Below, in pieces: positions 1 to 7,006 of a stretch of 19,019 nucleotides of DNA. The notes beneath the pieces are model-generated. The model had not been told where the DNA came from. It saw only the letters and a program-made list of their open reading frames with translations, and did not search any database. This stretch comes from Pseudomonadota bacterium. Its GTDB lineage: Bacteria; Pseudomonadota; Alphaproteobacteria; Caulobacterales; Caulobacteraceae. The stretch's first letter is position 1. Each line of letters starts with the position of its first letter. The position numbers and the translations under genes are program-made. Where the stretch lies: positions 1 through 19,019 of the forward strand of contig JAEYQX010000162.1 of NCBI GenBank assembly GCA_023409795.1. Reading direction: 5' to 3'.

Positions 1-126
1 GGCACGCTGGAGACGGGCAAGGCCGCCGACATCGCCGTCTGGGACATCAGCCGGCCTGCCGAACTGGCCTACTGGCTGGGTGCCCCCCTGCTGCACCGAC
101 GCTATCTTGGCGGTGAAATCGCGTAG
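1..126 (+). CDS. hutI: Imidazolonepropionase, C-terminal end (partial)
   Basis: The window opens inside this gene; 41 codons and a TAG stop remain. The visible tail contains the amidohydrolase-type 'GTLETGKAADIAVWD' strand followed by 'RPAELAYWLG', which is the usual C-terminal signature of HutI. HutI hydrolyses 4-imidazolone-5-propanoate to N-formimidoyl-L-glutamate in histidine degradation, as a cytoplasmic metal-dependent enzyme. The metal ligands lie upstream of the window and cannot be checked. No other hut gene follows: the next gene is on the opposite strand, so this would be the last gene of its transcript. Another amidohydrolase is possible because the 'GK.AD...WD' element is shared, but the PAELAYWLG continuation favours HutI. 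Confidence 0.85.
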   Translation, partial: GTLETGKAADIAVWDISRPAELAYWLGAPLLHRRYLGGEIA

Positions 127-233
127 AGAAAGGATCGCATTGCTCAGACCCTGGCGGTGCTGGCGGTGGCGGGGACGGTGCAGCGGACTGAGCAGGGCTG
201 GTTCGCCCCGCGCCGGCCGTGATGCGGCTGTTC

Positions 234-605
234 TCAGGCGGGGACGATGGCGCGCAGCAGGGCGTCGCGGATGGTGCTTTCGGTAAAGGGCTTCTGGATC
301 GTCGGGCGACCGCGCCACTGTTCGGGCAGGCCGCTTTCGCCATAGCCGGTCGAGAAGACGACCGGCACGTCGCGGGCCAGCAGGGCCTCGGCCACCGGAA
401 ACACCTCGCGCCCCGCGACATTCACGTCCAGCAGGGCGGCATCAAGATTGGGGGTGCTGGACGCGGCCTGCAGGCCATCATCGACGTTGGATTCCGGCCC
501 GATCACTTCGCAGCCCATGTCCTCAAGGATGGTTTCGAGCAGCATGGCCACCAAGGACTCGTCTTCGATAACTAGGACTCTTCGGCCTTCCAGGGCGTTT
601 GTCAT
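234..605 (-). CDS. Single-domain response regulator (receiver only)
   Basis: This 123-residue protein is a lone CheY-like receiver domain. Visible landmarks are the acidic pocket near D15/E16 ('VIEDES'), the probable phospho-acceptor D60 ('ALLDVNV'), the switch residue T86 ('FSTGY') and the conserved K105 followed by Pro ('QKPF'). There is no output domain, so it probably acts by protein contact or as a phosphate sink or relay. Its ATG overlaps the TAA of the upstream kinase gene by one base (taATG), which implies translational coupling and makes the HWE kinase its likely partner. Receivers of this kind are common beside HWE/HisKA_2 kinases in alphaproteobacteria. The target is unknown. Confidence 0.9.
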   Translation of the reverse strand: MTNALEGRRVLVIEDESLVAMLLETILEDMGCEVIGPESNVDDGLQAASSTPNLDAALLDVNVAGREVFPVAEALLARDVPVVFSTGYGESGLPEQWRGRPTIQKPFTESTIRDALLRAIVPA

Positions 606-2098
606 TACGGGTCCTTTGAAAGTGGTATCGAAAACTCTGCCTTGAACCCGCCGGGGGTGAAAGAGGTTGCCACCTTTCCGGCGAGATCGTGGCGCACATT
701 GCGTTCAATCAGGCGACTGCCAAAGCCGCGCCGCTGGGGCGGGGCTGTGGGCGGGCCGCCGTCCTCGGTCCAGGTCAGGTCCAGCCGGGTGCCATTACTG
801 GCCAGGCACCAGTCCACGAAGACCCGGCCCGAGCCAGGCGACAGGGCCCCATACTTGGCCGCATTGGTTGCCAGTTCATGAAAGATCATGCCCATGGAAA
901 CAGCCGTTGCGGGGTCCAGGGCCACCTTGGGCCCGTTCAGGGACAGGCGCGACGGGCCATAGGCCGCGATCTCATGCTCGATCACGGCCCGCAGTTCGGC
1001 ACCCTCCCACAGGCTCTGGGTCAGGAGGTCGTGGGTATGGGACAGGGCCAGGATCCGGGCCTGGAAGGTCTCGGCAAAGCTGGCCGGGTCCTGATGCGAC
1101 CGCGCCGTCTGCATGGCGATGGACTGGACCGTGGCCAGGGTGTTCTTCACCCGGTGGTTCAGCTCGTCGATCATCAGCTTCTGGCGCTGGGCGGCGAGGA
1201 CGGATTCGGTGACGTCATGGCCCTGGACGAAGACGCCGGTGATCTGGCCATCCGGCTCGCGCAGGGGCTGGAACATGAAGTCGATGTAGCGGGTGTCCCA
1301 GGCATCGCGCGACGGATAGCTGAGCATGATGGGGCTCTGCCGGCCCTGAAAGGGTTCGCCGGTGGCGTAAACCGCGTCCATGGCATCGTGATAGCCCTGG
1401 GTTTCCAGCTCGGGCAGGGCCTCGCGGATCGGCATGCCGATGATGTCGCGGTGTCCCAGCAGCTCGGCGCAGGCGACGTTCATCCGCTGCAGCCGATGCT
1501 CGGGCCCGGTCAGGATGGCGACGAAGCCGGGTGCCTGGGCGAACATCTCCAGAAGCTGGGTGCGCTCCTTGGCCAGGCGCCGGTTGTCGGCCTGGATGGT
1601 GGCGGCCCGGCGATAGGCACCGTCGCCCAGGATGTCGTGGATGGCCTCCAGCGGGTCGCCCGGGGCCAAAGCAGACGCCAGGCGGCGAAGGTTCAGGGTG
1701 TCGGTGACGTCCTGGGTGTGCTGCAGGATATGGGTGACGCGGCCCTCGGAGTCCTTGATCGGGGTGTGGGTGGCACTCCAGTAGCGGTCCTGGAGCACGG
1801 CCTTGCCGTTGGCGTCCCTGAAGGTCAGCGGATAGTGGACCAGGGGCATCAGGTGCGGCTCGCCCGTGGCCAGCACCTCGTTCAGCGAATGACGCAGTTC
1901 CTCGACACCAGCACTGTTACCCCCGTCGAATACCTCGAACAGGTTACGGCCGATCAGATCCTCGCGGCGGGACTGCGTGGCTTCCAGGTAGGCAGGGTTC
2001 ATCCCTGCATAGCGAAACTGTGCATCCAGGATGGTGTAGGGATTTGGTGAGGCATTGAATGCTGTGACCAAATCAACGTTTTCAGCCACTTTAAGCAC
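605..2098 (-). CDS. PAS-PAS sensor histidine kinase, HWE family
   Basis: This 497-residue kinase has no signal peptide or membrane segment, so it is probably cytosolic. Two PAS-like domains (about residues 10-130 and 180-300) are joined by a helical linker. The kinase core follows: H-box 'DELNHRVKN' with the probable phosphorylated His at H315, N-box 'FHELATNAAKYG' (H407, N412), the W-x-E triad W443-T444-E445, and the glycine box 'RGFGSRLIE' near 458-465. The His in the N-box and the WxE motif define the HWE family. No LOV cysteine motif is visible, so a flavin light sensor is not indicated; the ligand is unknown. The start is GTG with a good ribosome site (AAGGAG about 5 bases upstream). It is co-transcribed with the receiver gene that follows. 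Confidence 0.92.
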   Translation of the reverse strand: MLKVAENVDLVTAFNASPNPYTILDAQFRYAGMNPAYLEATQSRREDLIGRNLFEVFDGGNSAGVEELRHSLNEVLATGEPHLMPLVHYPLTFRDANGKAVLQDRYWSATHTPIKDSEGRVTHILQHTQDVTDTLNLRRLASALAPGDPLEAIHDILGDGAYRRAATIQADNRRLAKERTQLLEMFAQAPGFVAILTGPEHRLQRMNVACAELLGHRDIIGMPIREALPELETQGYHDAMDAVYATGEPFQGRQSPIMLSYPSRDAWDTRYIDFMFQPLREPDGQITGVFVQGHDVTESVLAAQRQKLMIDELNHRVKNTLATVQSIAMQTARSHQDPASFAETFQARILALSHTHDLLTQSLWEGAELRAVIEHEIAAYGPSRLSLNGPKVALDPATAVSMGMIFHELATNAAKYGALSPGSGRVFVDWCLASNGTRLDLTWTEDGGPPTAPPQRRGFGSRLIERNVRHDLAGKVATSFTPGGFKAEFSIPLSKDP

Positions 2099-2282
2099 AC
2101 GAACTCCTTGGCATGGGACCCCCTAACGCCGCTGACATGGGAAGGTGCCTGTCCTTATGCAGATATGATGATTTCTCTGTTGACGGTCGCCAAAATACCG
2201 CTGTCACCCCACTATGGGGTATAATCACTTATAGCAAAGCCGGGTTCCCGCCCGTTTCATTTCGGAACAGGAAAATTTGGTT
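2099..2282. promoter_or_regulatory. Intergenic region upstream of the HWE kinase, with tandem dyads
   Basis: This 184-base gap separates the stop of the methyltransferase gene from the start of the kinase gene (both minus strand). It is clearly more AT-rich than the surrounding genes. It holds a perfect dyad ACCCCA-CTA-TGGGGT at 2206-2220, directly joined to TATAA-TCAC-TTATA at 2220-2233. The kinase promoter must lie here unless transcription reads through from the methyltransferase gene. I could not fix a convincing -35/-10 pair, nor an EcfG-type GGAAC...CGTT promoter. The dyads are seen; their role as operators is inference. Confidence 0.4.
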
Positions 2283-3458
2283 TCAGGCGACGTCGCAAAG
2301 GTCGTCGCGGGCGCTGCCGGTGCCGGTCAGGGGCTCAAGGATATGGCGGGCCAGGTGGCTGACCACCGGGGCCACGACGCCGTCGCCGGTCAGGTGGTAG
2401 GCGTCATTATACTGGCGCGGCAGGACATAGCTGTCGCTGAGCCCCATCAGGCGAGCCGTCTCGCGGGCCGAGATCAGGCGCGAGCGCACCTTGCGGCCCT
2501 CGACCACCAGCAGGACCTGGCGGCTGGAGCCCCCCGACGGCGTGCGCAGGCAGCCGGCGACATCGTCAAAGCGGACCTCGGCGCGCTGGACCTTGTTGCC
2601 GTCCGCATCGCGGCGGGTGCGGCGATAGACCCCGCCGACCATGCGCCGTCCTGTCCGCTTGGCCGCTGCCACCTTGGCCAGGTGCAGGGGAGACATCATG
2701 TCCAGCAGCTTGCGCGTCTCGGCATAGGGGTGCCAGGCAACGCTCCTGGGCCTTTCCTCGATGATGTCGGCAAAGGTGTTGATCCGGCGCTCGGGCGTGG
2801 GGATGTTCCACCACAGCAGGGCATCGGCTACATCCTGGGGCAGGCGCGCCACCGCGCGGCGCAGGACGCGGGTGTGGAACGGCTCCATCGGCTCGGGCGA
2901 CAGCAGGTCCGGCGCGACCTCGACCTCGGGGCTGACCCCGATCACGAACAGGCGGGGGCGGGACTGGGGCACGAACAGGTCGGCGTTGATGACCAGGGCC
3001 CCATAGCGATAGCCCGCCTGGGCAAAGGTGCGGCAGATGGCCTCGAAATCCTGGCCCCCCTTGGACGTCAGGGCCCCGCAGACATTCTCGACCGCCACGA
3101 TGCGCGGGGCGCGGCCTTCGTCGATCAGGCCGTGGATCAGCTGCCAGAAGGCATAGAAGGTGCCCGACCGCTCGCCCTTCAGGCCACCGCCCAGTCCTGC
3201 CAGAGACAGGTCCTGGCAGGGGAAGCTGCCCCAGACCATGTCGGCATGGCCGGGCAGCTGTTCGGTCGTCAGGTCGCGGATGTCGGCCACGGTCAGCTCG
3301 CCACCGGTGCCCCAGTTGGCCTGGTAGGAAAAGCCCTTCTTGGCGTCGAAGTCATTGGCGAACAGGCAGGTCCAGTCCGGCCCCAGGCCGGCGCGCACCA
3401 TCCCGCCACCGGCAAAGAACTCGTAGAAGCTGGGCGATGTGGCGCGGGAATCGGACAT
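2283..3458 (-). CDS. DNA (cytosine-5-)-methyltransferase, orphan
   Basis: This 391-residue protein transfers a methyl group from S-adenosylmethionine to C5 of cytosine in DNA. The class motifs appear in order: motif I 'FFAGGGM' (residues 14-20), motif IV 'GSFPCQDLS' with the catalytic C81, motif VI 'ENV' (124-126), motif VIII 'QSRPRLF' (165-171), a target-recognition region of about 180-300, motif IX around 'RTPSGGSSRQ' (304-313), and motif X 'NDAYHLTGDGVVAPVV' (350-365). All catalytic elements are intact. No restriction endonuclease, Vsr nuclease or specificity subunit lies nearby, so it looks like an orphan methyltransferase with a regulatory or protective role. The ATG has no strong ribosome site. 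The target sequence cannot be read from the protein. Confidence 0.93.
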   Translation of the reverse strand: MSDSRATSPSFYEFFAGGGMVRAGLGPDWTCLFANDFDAKKGFSYQANWGTGGELTVADIRDLTTEQLPGHADMVWGSFPCQDLSLAGLGGGLKGERSGTFYAFWQLIHGLIDEGRAPRIVAVENVCGALTSKGGQDFEAICRTFAQAGYRYGALVINADLFVPQSRPRLFVIGVSPEVEVAPDLLSPEPMEPFHTRVLRRAVARLPQDVADALLWWNIPTPERRINTFADIIEERPRSVAWHPYAETRKLLDMMSPLHLAKVAAAKRTGRRMVGGVYRRTRRDADGNKVQRAEVRFDDVAGCLRTPSGGSSRQVLLVVEGRKVRSRLISARETARLMGLSDSYVLPRQYNDAYHLTGDGVVAPVVSHLARHILEPLTGTGSARDDLCDVA

Positions 3459-3521
3459 TCGCGGCCACTGTGTCCGAGTCGGCCACCGGGGTCCATTTCC
3501 GTGACAAACTCATCCACGGCC

Positions 3522-3549
3522 TTGACCTGAGCGGGCAGGGGACTAGGAA
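3522..3549 (+). promoter_or_regulatory. Possible sigma-70-type promoter for the Hsp70-like gene
   Basis: TTGACC at 3522-3527 and TAGGAA at 3544-3549 are separated by 16 bases and lie 34 bases before the ATG at 3583. The -35 hexamer is good but the -10 is poor. This is the best candidate in the 124-base divergent gap. Experimental start mapping would be needed to confirm it. Confidence 0.25.
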
Positions 3550-3582
3550 CCCGCCTCCTTCTGCTCCCCCAGGTCCCGCGTC

Positions 3583-4905
3583 ATGACTTCCGCCACCCCC
3601 GCCACCATCGGCATCGACTTTGGCACCACCAATACGGTGGTCTCGATGACCTGGGGGGACGGCCCAGCCCAGCTGGTGCGGTTCGAGGCCGGGGCGCGGG
3701 ACCTGTTCGCCTTCCGCTCGGCGCTCAGCTTCCAGCTGTTTGAAAGCGACGACGGCGGCGCACCCGAGCGGGTGATCGAGGCGGGGCCCTTTGCCATCGA
3801 GGCCTATGTCGAGGACCCGCTGGAGACCCGCTTCATCCAGTCGTTCAAGACCTTTGCCGCCAGCGCCGCCTTTACCGAGACGCGCATCGACAACAAGCGC
3901 TATCGGTTCGAGGACCTGCTGTCGGCCTTCCTGCTGCGGGTGAAGCATCACGCGGGCCCCGCAATGCAGAGCCTGCCGCCGCGCATCATTGTCGGTCGCC
4001 CCGTCACCTTTGCCGGCAACAATCCCGATGAGCACCTGGCGATGGAGCGGTATGAGCAGGCCTTCCGGCGGCTGGGCTTTACCGACATCCGCTATGCCTA
4101 CGAGCCCGTCGGTGCCGCCTTCTTCTTTGCGCGCCAGCTGACCCGCGACGCCAATGTCCTGGTCGCCGACTTTGGCGGGGGCACCAGTGACTTCTCCATC
4201 GTCCGCTTTGAGCAGAGGGACGGGCACCTGACCTCGACCCCGCTGGCGCGCTCTGGCGTCGGGGTGGCGGGCGATGCCTTTGACTATCGCATCATCGACC
4301 AGCTGGTCTCGCCCGAGCTGGGCAAGGGCAGCCTTTACCGCGCCTTCGACAACCAGCTGCCGGTGCCGCAGCGCTACTACAGTGCCTTTGCCCGCTGGGA
4401 CCAGCTCGCCCTGCTGCGCGCGTCAAGGGACATGCGCGACATCCGCGCCCTGGCCTCGACCGCGCTGGAGCCAGACAAGATCGAGCGCCTGATCGAGGTG
4501 CTGGACGATAACTACGGCTATGAACTCTATCGCGCGGTATCGGGCCTGAAGGAGGCCCTGTCCGACCAGGAAGAGGCCCTGTTCAGCTTCCGCGCCGGTT
4601 CGGTGACCATCGAAAAGCCGGTCAGCCGCATCGAGTTCGAAGCCTGGATCGCGCCTGAGCTGGAGGCCATGCAGGCGGCCGTGGACCAGGCCATCGAACA
4701 GTCGGGCCTTGACGCCAGCCAGATCGACCGCGTCTTCCTGACCGGCGGCACCAGCTTCGTGCCGGCCGTGCGCGACATCTTCATCCGCCGCTTTGGCGCT
4801 GACCGCATCGAGACCGGCGGCGAGTTCGAATCCATCGCCTCGGGCCTGGCCCTGATCGCGCGCGAAGACGACCTGGACCTGTGGAGCATGAAGGCGGGGG
4901 GCTGA
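3583..4905 (+). CDS. Hsp70-family ATPase, YegD-like (nucleotide-binding domain only)
   Basis: This 440-residue protein has the actin/Hsp70 ATPase fold signatures: phosphate-1 'GIDFGTTNT' (10-18), connect-1 'YEPVGAAF' (173-180), phosphate-2 'VADFGGGTSDFSIV' (194-207), adenosine motif 'VFLTGGTSFVPAV' (384-396), and a C-terminal 'GGEFESIASGLAL' (412-424). Canonical DnaK is about 640 residues; here the peptide-binding beta domain and lid are absent. It therefore matches the short YegD-type relatives, whose client and partner proteins are poorly known. No DnaJ or GrpE gene is nearby. It is transcribed divergently from the cytosine methyltransferase. The ribosome site is weak (AGG about 10 bases before ATG). 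Assignment to the superfamily is firm; the cellular role is unknown. Confidence 0.9.
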   Translation: MTSATPATIGIDFGTTNTVVSMTWGDGPAQLVRFEAGARDLFAFRSALSFQLFESDDGGAPERVIEAGPFAIEAYVEDPLETRFIQSFKTFAASAAFTETRIDNKRYRFEDLLSAFLLRVKHHAGPAMQSLPPRIIVGRPVTFAGNNPDEHLAMERYEQAFRRLGFTDIRYAYEPVGAAFFFARQLTRDANVLVADFGGGTSDFSIVRFEQRDGHLTSTPLARSGVGVAGDAFDYRIIDQLVSPELGKGSLYRAFDNQLPVPQRYYSAFARWDQLALLRASRDMRDIRALASTALEPDKIERLIEVLDDNYGYELYRAVSGLKEALSDQEEALFSFRAGSVTIEKPVSRIEFEAWIAPELEAMQAAVDQAIEQSGLDASQIDRVFLTGGTSFVPAVRDIFIRRFGADRIETGGEFESIASGLALIAREDDLDLWSMKAGG

Positions 4906-5051
4906 TCGGGGGGGCTCGGCCTGAAACCGGTCCTTGCCCAAGCGACATGACCGACAGGCGCGCAAGGTTCTGGCGGGTAATGCCACCCGCATTTGACCCA
5001 TCGGCCATTCGATGCGACAGCCGCCTTTTCCAGGCAGTTCGGGAGCGCATC

Positions 5052-5402
5052 ATGGCCATCACCCTATATGGCATCAAAGCCTGCGACACGATGAAGAAGG
5101 CGCGGGTCTGGCTGGACGGGAAGGGCGTGGCCTATGGGTTTCACGACTACAAGGTGAAGGGCGCGGACCGGGTCGAGCTGGAAAAATGGGTGGCCGAGCA
5201 TGGCTGGGAAAAGGTGCTGAACCGCGCCGGGACCACCTTCCGCAAGCTGCCGGACGAGGCCAAGGCTGATCTGGATGCCGAAAAGGCCATGGCCCTGATG
5301 ATGGCGCAGCCGTCGATGATCAAGCGGCCGGTGCTGGACCTGGGCACGGGCCAGACCCTGCTGGGCTTCAAGCCCGAGGCCTATGAGGCGGCGCTGCGCT
5401 GA
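5052..5402 (+). CDS. ArsC/Spx-family protein, YffB type
   Basis: This 116-residue thioredoxin-fold protein belongs to the ArsC family. It shows a single N-terminal cysteine in 'GIKACDTMKKAR' (C11), and the basic residues R64 and R92 ('MIKRPVL') at the places where ArsC-family proteins bind their anion or thiol substrate. The 'CDTMKKA' form and short length fit YffB-type proteins, which are usually annotated as arsenate reductase family but are probably glutathione-dependent thiol reductases. No ars genes are nearby, so arsenate detoxification is not supported. I chose ATG 5052 because GGGAG lies 6-7 bases upstream and the protein alignment begins there. An in-frame ATG at 4881 would overlap the Hsp70-like gene and adds low-complexity residues. 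Confidence 0.9.
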   Translation: MAITLYGIKACDTMKKARVWLDGKGVAYGFHDYKVKGADRVELEKWVAEHGWEKVLNRAGTTFRKLPDEAKADLDAEKAMALMMAQPSMIKRPVLDLGTGQTLLGFKPEAYEAALR

Positions 5403-5561
5403 GCCTGACGAGGCCCGATTACGGGCAAGATCTGCGCGGACGAAACCTTACAAAGACTTCATCCGGGTCCGTGCATCTGTTTGTTGCCTTGGGAGGCTCT
5501 TGCTGATCAGAAAGGCGTAGCGCCACGCTACCGCCGGTTTTTGAAGAAGAGGCAAAGTCCC

Positions 5562-5936
5562 ATGGAGATCCTGATCCCTCTGGCTCCGTTTATCATGGTC
5601 ATTGCGATCGTGGTGATCCCGGCCTGGCTCAAGAGCCGTGAACGCAGGGAAATGCAGGAGACGCTGCGCGCCGCCATCCGCGAGGGCCAGTCGCTGCCAC
5701 CGGAACTGGTCGAGAAGCTGACGCGCCAGGAAATCAAGGAACCGGCCACGGCCGCCAAGGACATGCGCGTCGGCGTCATCCTGCTGTCGGTCAGCATCGG
5801 CATCGCCCTGCTGGGCTATTCGATCGGGCTGATCGACTCCGATGCCTTCTATCCGATCGCCGGGGCCGGGGCCATTCCGGGCATGATCGGCCTGGCCTTT
5901 GTGATCCTGAGCTTCTTCAACAAGAACAAGGGGTAG
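5562..5936 (+). CDS. Small membrane protein, DUF6249-like
   Basis: This predicted 124-residue protein has three hydrophobic helices (about residues 4-22, 69-90 and 98-119). A charged cytosolic-type segment between the first two includes 'SRERREMQETL' and 'LPPELVEKL'. Its architecture resembles small proteins annotated with the DUF6249 domain; I assign this from memory of the pattern and cannot verify it. A GAGG-containing ribosome site about 10 bases before ATG 5562 decides the start; an earlier in-frame start at 5481 lacks one. It ends 23 bases before the sigma-factor gene on the same strand, so the two are probably co-transcribed. It may be a regulated target or partner of the sigma system. 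No enzymatic motif is seen. Confidence 0.7.
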   Translation: MEILIPLAPFIMVIAIVVIPAWLKSRERREMQETLRAAIREGQSLPPELVEKLTRQEIKEPATAAKDMRVGVILLSVSIGIALLGYSIGLIDSDAFYPIAGAGAIPGMIGLAFVILSFFNKNKG

Positions 5937-5959
5937 GCGGGGACGCGAGGGGAACCGCC

Positions 5960-6517
5960 ATGACCAGGATCCTTCGTGACCTGCATGATGTCGAGCTGGC
6001 TGCCCTGGCGGCGGCGGGCGGGCGTCATGAGTTCGGCGAGCTGGTCCGTCGGCACAGTCCGGCGGTGCGCGGCCTGCTGCGCCGGATGGGGGCCCAGCCG
6101 GCCCTTGCCGACGACGTGGCCCAGGACGCCTTCCTGCTGGCCTTTGAGAAATGCGCCGAGTTCAGGGGGGAGGGGACGTTTTCAGCCTGGGTGCGGCGGA
6201 TTGCGGCGCGCCTCTATATCAAGCGATGCGCCTATGACGCCCGCTTCGTCGCGGAGTCTGCGGTCGAGGAAGAAGCGCGGCCGGTCGATGCCCATGGCCG
6301 GATGGACCTGGATGAGGCCCTGAAGACCCTGGGCGAGGCAGAGCGGCTCTGTGTTTCCCTGTGCCACGGGGCGGGCCTGTCCCATCCCGAGATCGCCACC
6401 GCCCTAAATTTGCCGCTCGGAACGGTGAAATCCCATGTCAAGCGTGGTCTGGATAAACTTCGGCTCCGGCTCGCCCCGGAAGCCGTCGCTCACAGGAGCG
6501 TGTCGAATGTCGGCTGA
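5960..6517 (+). CDS. RNA polymerase sigma factor, ECF-like (sigma-70 family)
   Basis: This 185-residue protein has region 2 at about residues 24-90 ('EFGELVRRHSPAVRGLLRR', then 'DDVAQDAFLLAFEK', then 'FSAWVRRIAARLYIKR') and region 4 at about 115-172, ending in a helix-turn-helix ('LSHPEIATALNLPLGTVKSHVKRG'). Regions 1 and 3 are missing, as in ECF (group 4) sigma factors. It should direct core RNA polymerase to a small regulon in response to an envelope or stress signal. ATG 5960 is preceded by a good GAGGGG site. Its last 11 bases overlap the start of the next gene, the typical arrangement of a sigma factor and its anti-sigma factor. I could not identify its own promoter motif upstream. Confidence 0.92.
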   Translation: MTRILRDLHDVELAALAAAGGRHEFGELVRRHSPAVRGLLRRMGAQPALADDVAQDAFLLAFEKCAEFRGEGTFSAWVRRIAARLYIKRCAYDARFVAESAVEEEARPVDAHGRMDLDEALKTLGEAERLCVSLCHGAGLSHPEIATALNLPLGTVKSHVKRGLDKLRLRLAPEAVAHRSVSNVG

Positions 6518-6929
6518 CGATTTTGATCCCGCGATCGAGCGTCTGTTTGCACGCGCGCCCGAGTTCAATGATTCGGCCCAGTTCAACGGCCGCGTGCTGA
6601 ATCGCCTCAACAAGTCCTCGCGTATCCGCAGCCTGGCCCTGGGCGCGGCGGGCCTTGTCGGCGGTGTGGTGGCGGTCAATGAGATGGTCGGGGTCAACCT
6701 GACCCTGGGCCAGGGCTCGCTGACGGCAGAATCAGGAACCGCCCGATCGACGGGCCTGTCCGATGCCGCCCGCGAAGGTGGCGTGGCCCTGCAAACCCTG
6801 GCGGACAGCGTGGGGCTGGGCGGATTCGACTATGGATCCATGGGTCAGACGCAGGTCTTCCTGGTCGCGGCGGGGCTGATCATGGCGCTTCTGACGGTCG
6901 GGGCGATCAAGCTTTACCAGCATGTCTGA
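6507..6929 (+). CDS. Two-helix membrane protein, candidate anti-sigma factor
   Basis: This 140-residue protein begins with a soluble, charged N-terminus (about 1-40, 'FDPAIERLFARAPEFNDSAQ' and on). Hydrophobic stretches follow at about 43-66 and 115-135, with a Gly/Ser/Thr-rich stretch between them. It starts at ATG 6507 inside the sigma gene, with AGGAG 8 bases upstream, so translation of the two is probably coupled. Position, size and a cytosolic N-terminus before a membrane helix all suggest an anti-sigma factor. It lacks the HxxxCxxC zinc motif of the common ZAS anti-sigma domain, and I do not recognise a named family. The anti-sigma function is inference from context. Confidence 0.75.
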   Translation: MSADDFDPAIERLFARAPEFNDSAQFNGRVLNRLNKSSRIRSLALGAAGLVGGVVAVNEMVGVNLTLGQGSLTAESGTARSTGLSDAAREGGVALQTLADSVGLGGFDYGSMGQTQVFLVAAGLIMALLTVGAIKLYQHV

Positions 6930-7006
6930 TCGCCGTTTTCCTGACGTAGTGCTGGCCTAGATCGTAAAAAGAGACAGGTTGCACATCGCCTGCGTTGCGG
7001 CTTGAG

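Noticed and set aside
689..2050. Long plus-strand open frame of 453 codons opposite the HWE kinase
   Set aside because: It is antisense to a protein with clear kinase motifs; long mirror frames are normal in GC-rich DNA, and the translation has no recognisable domain.
2099..2282. EcfG-type general stress promoter (GGAAC...CGTT) upstream of the HWE kinase
   Set aside because: GGAAC occurs on both strands here, but no CGTT follows at the required spacing.
2277..3530. Plus-strand open frame of 417 codons opposite the cytosine methyltransferase
   Set aside because: It is a mirror of a gene with all methyltransferase motifs; the His/Gly/Ala/Gln-rich translation looks like a shadow.
3352..4227. 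Minus-strand open frame of 291 codons opposite the Hsp70-like gene
   Set aside because: It overlaps two well-supported genes and its translation is low complexity without motifs.
4993..5021. TTGACC at 4993 as the -35 of a promoter for the YffB-like gene
   Set aside because: The hexamer 17 bases downstream (GACAGC) does not resemble a -10 element.
4881..5051. N-terminal extension of the YffB-like protein from an ATG at 4881
   Set aside because: The extension overlaps the Hsp70-like gene and is low complexity; the ATG at 5052 has a ribosome site and the fold starts there.
5413..5426. GCCCG-ATTA-CGGGC hairpin after the YffB-like gene as a terminator
   Set aside because: The stem is only five pairs and no T run follows.
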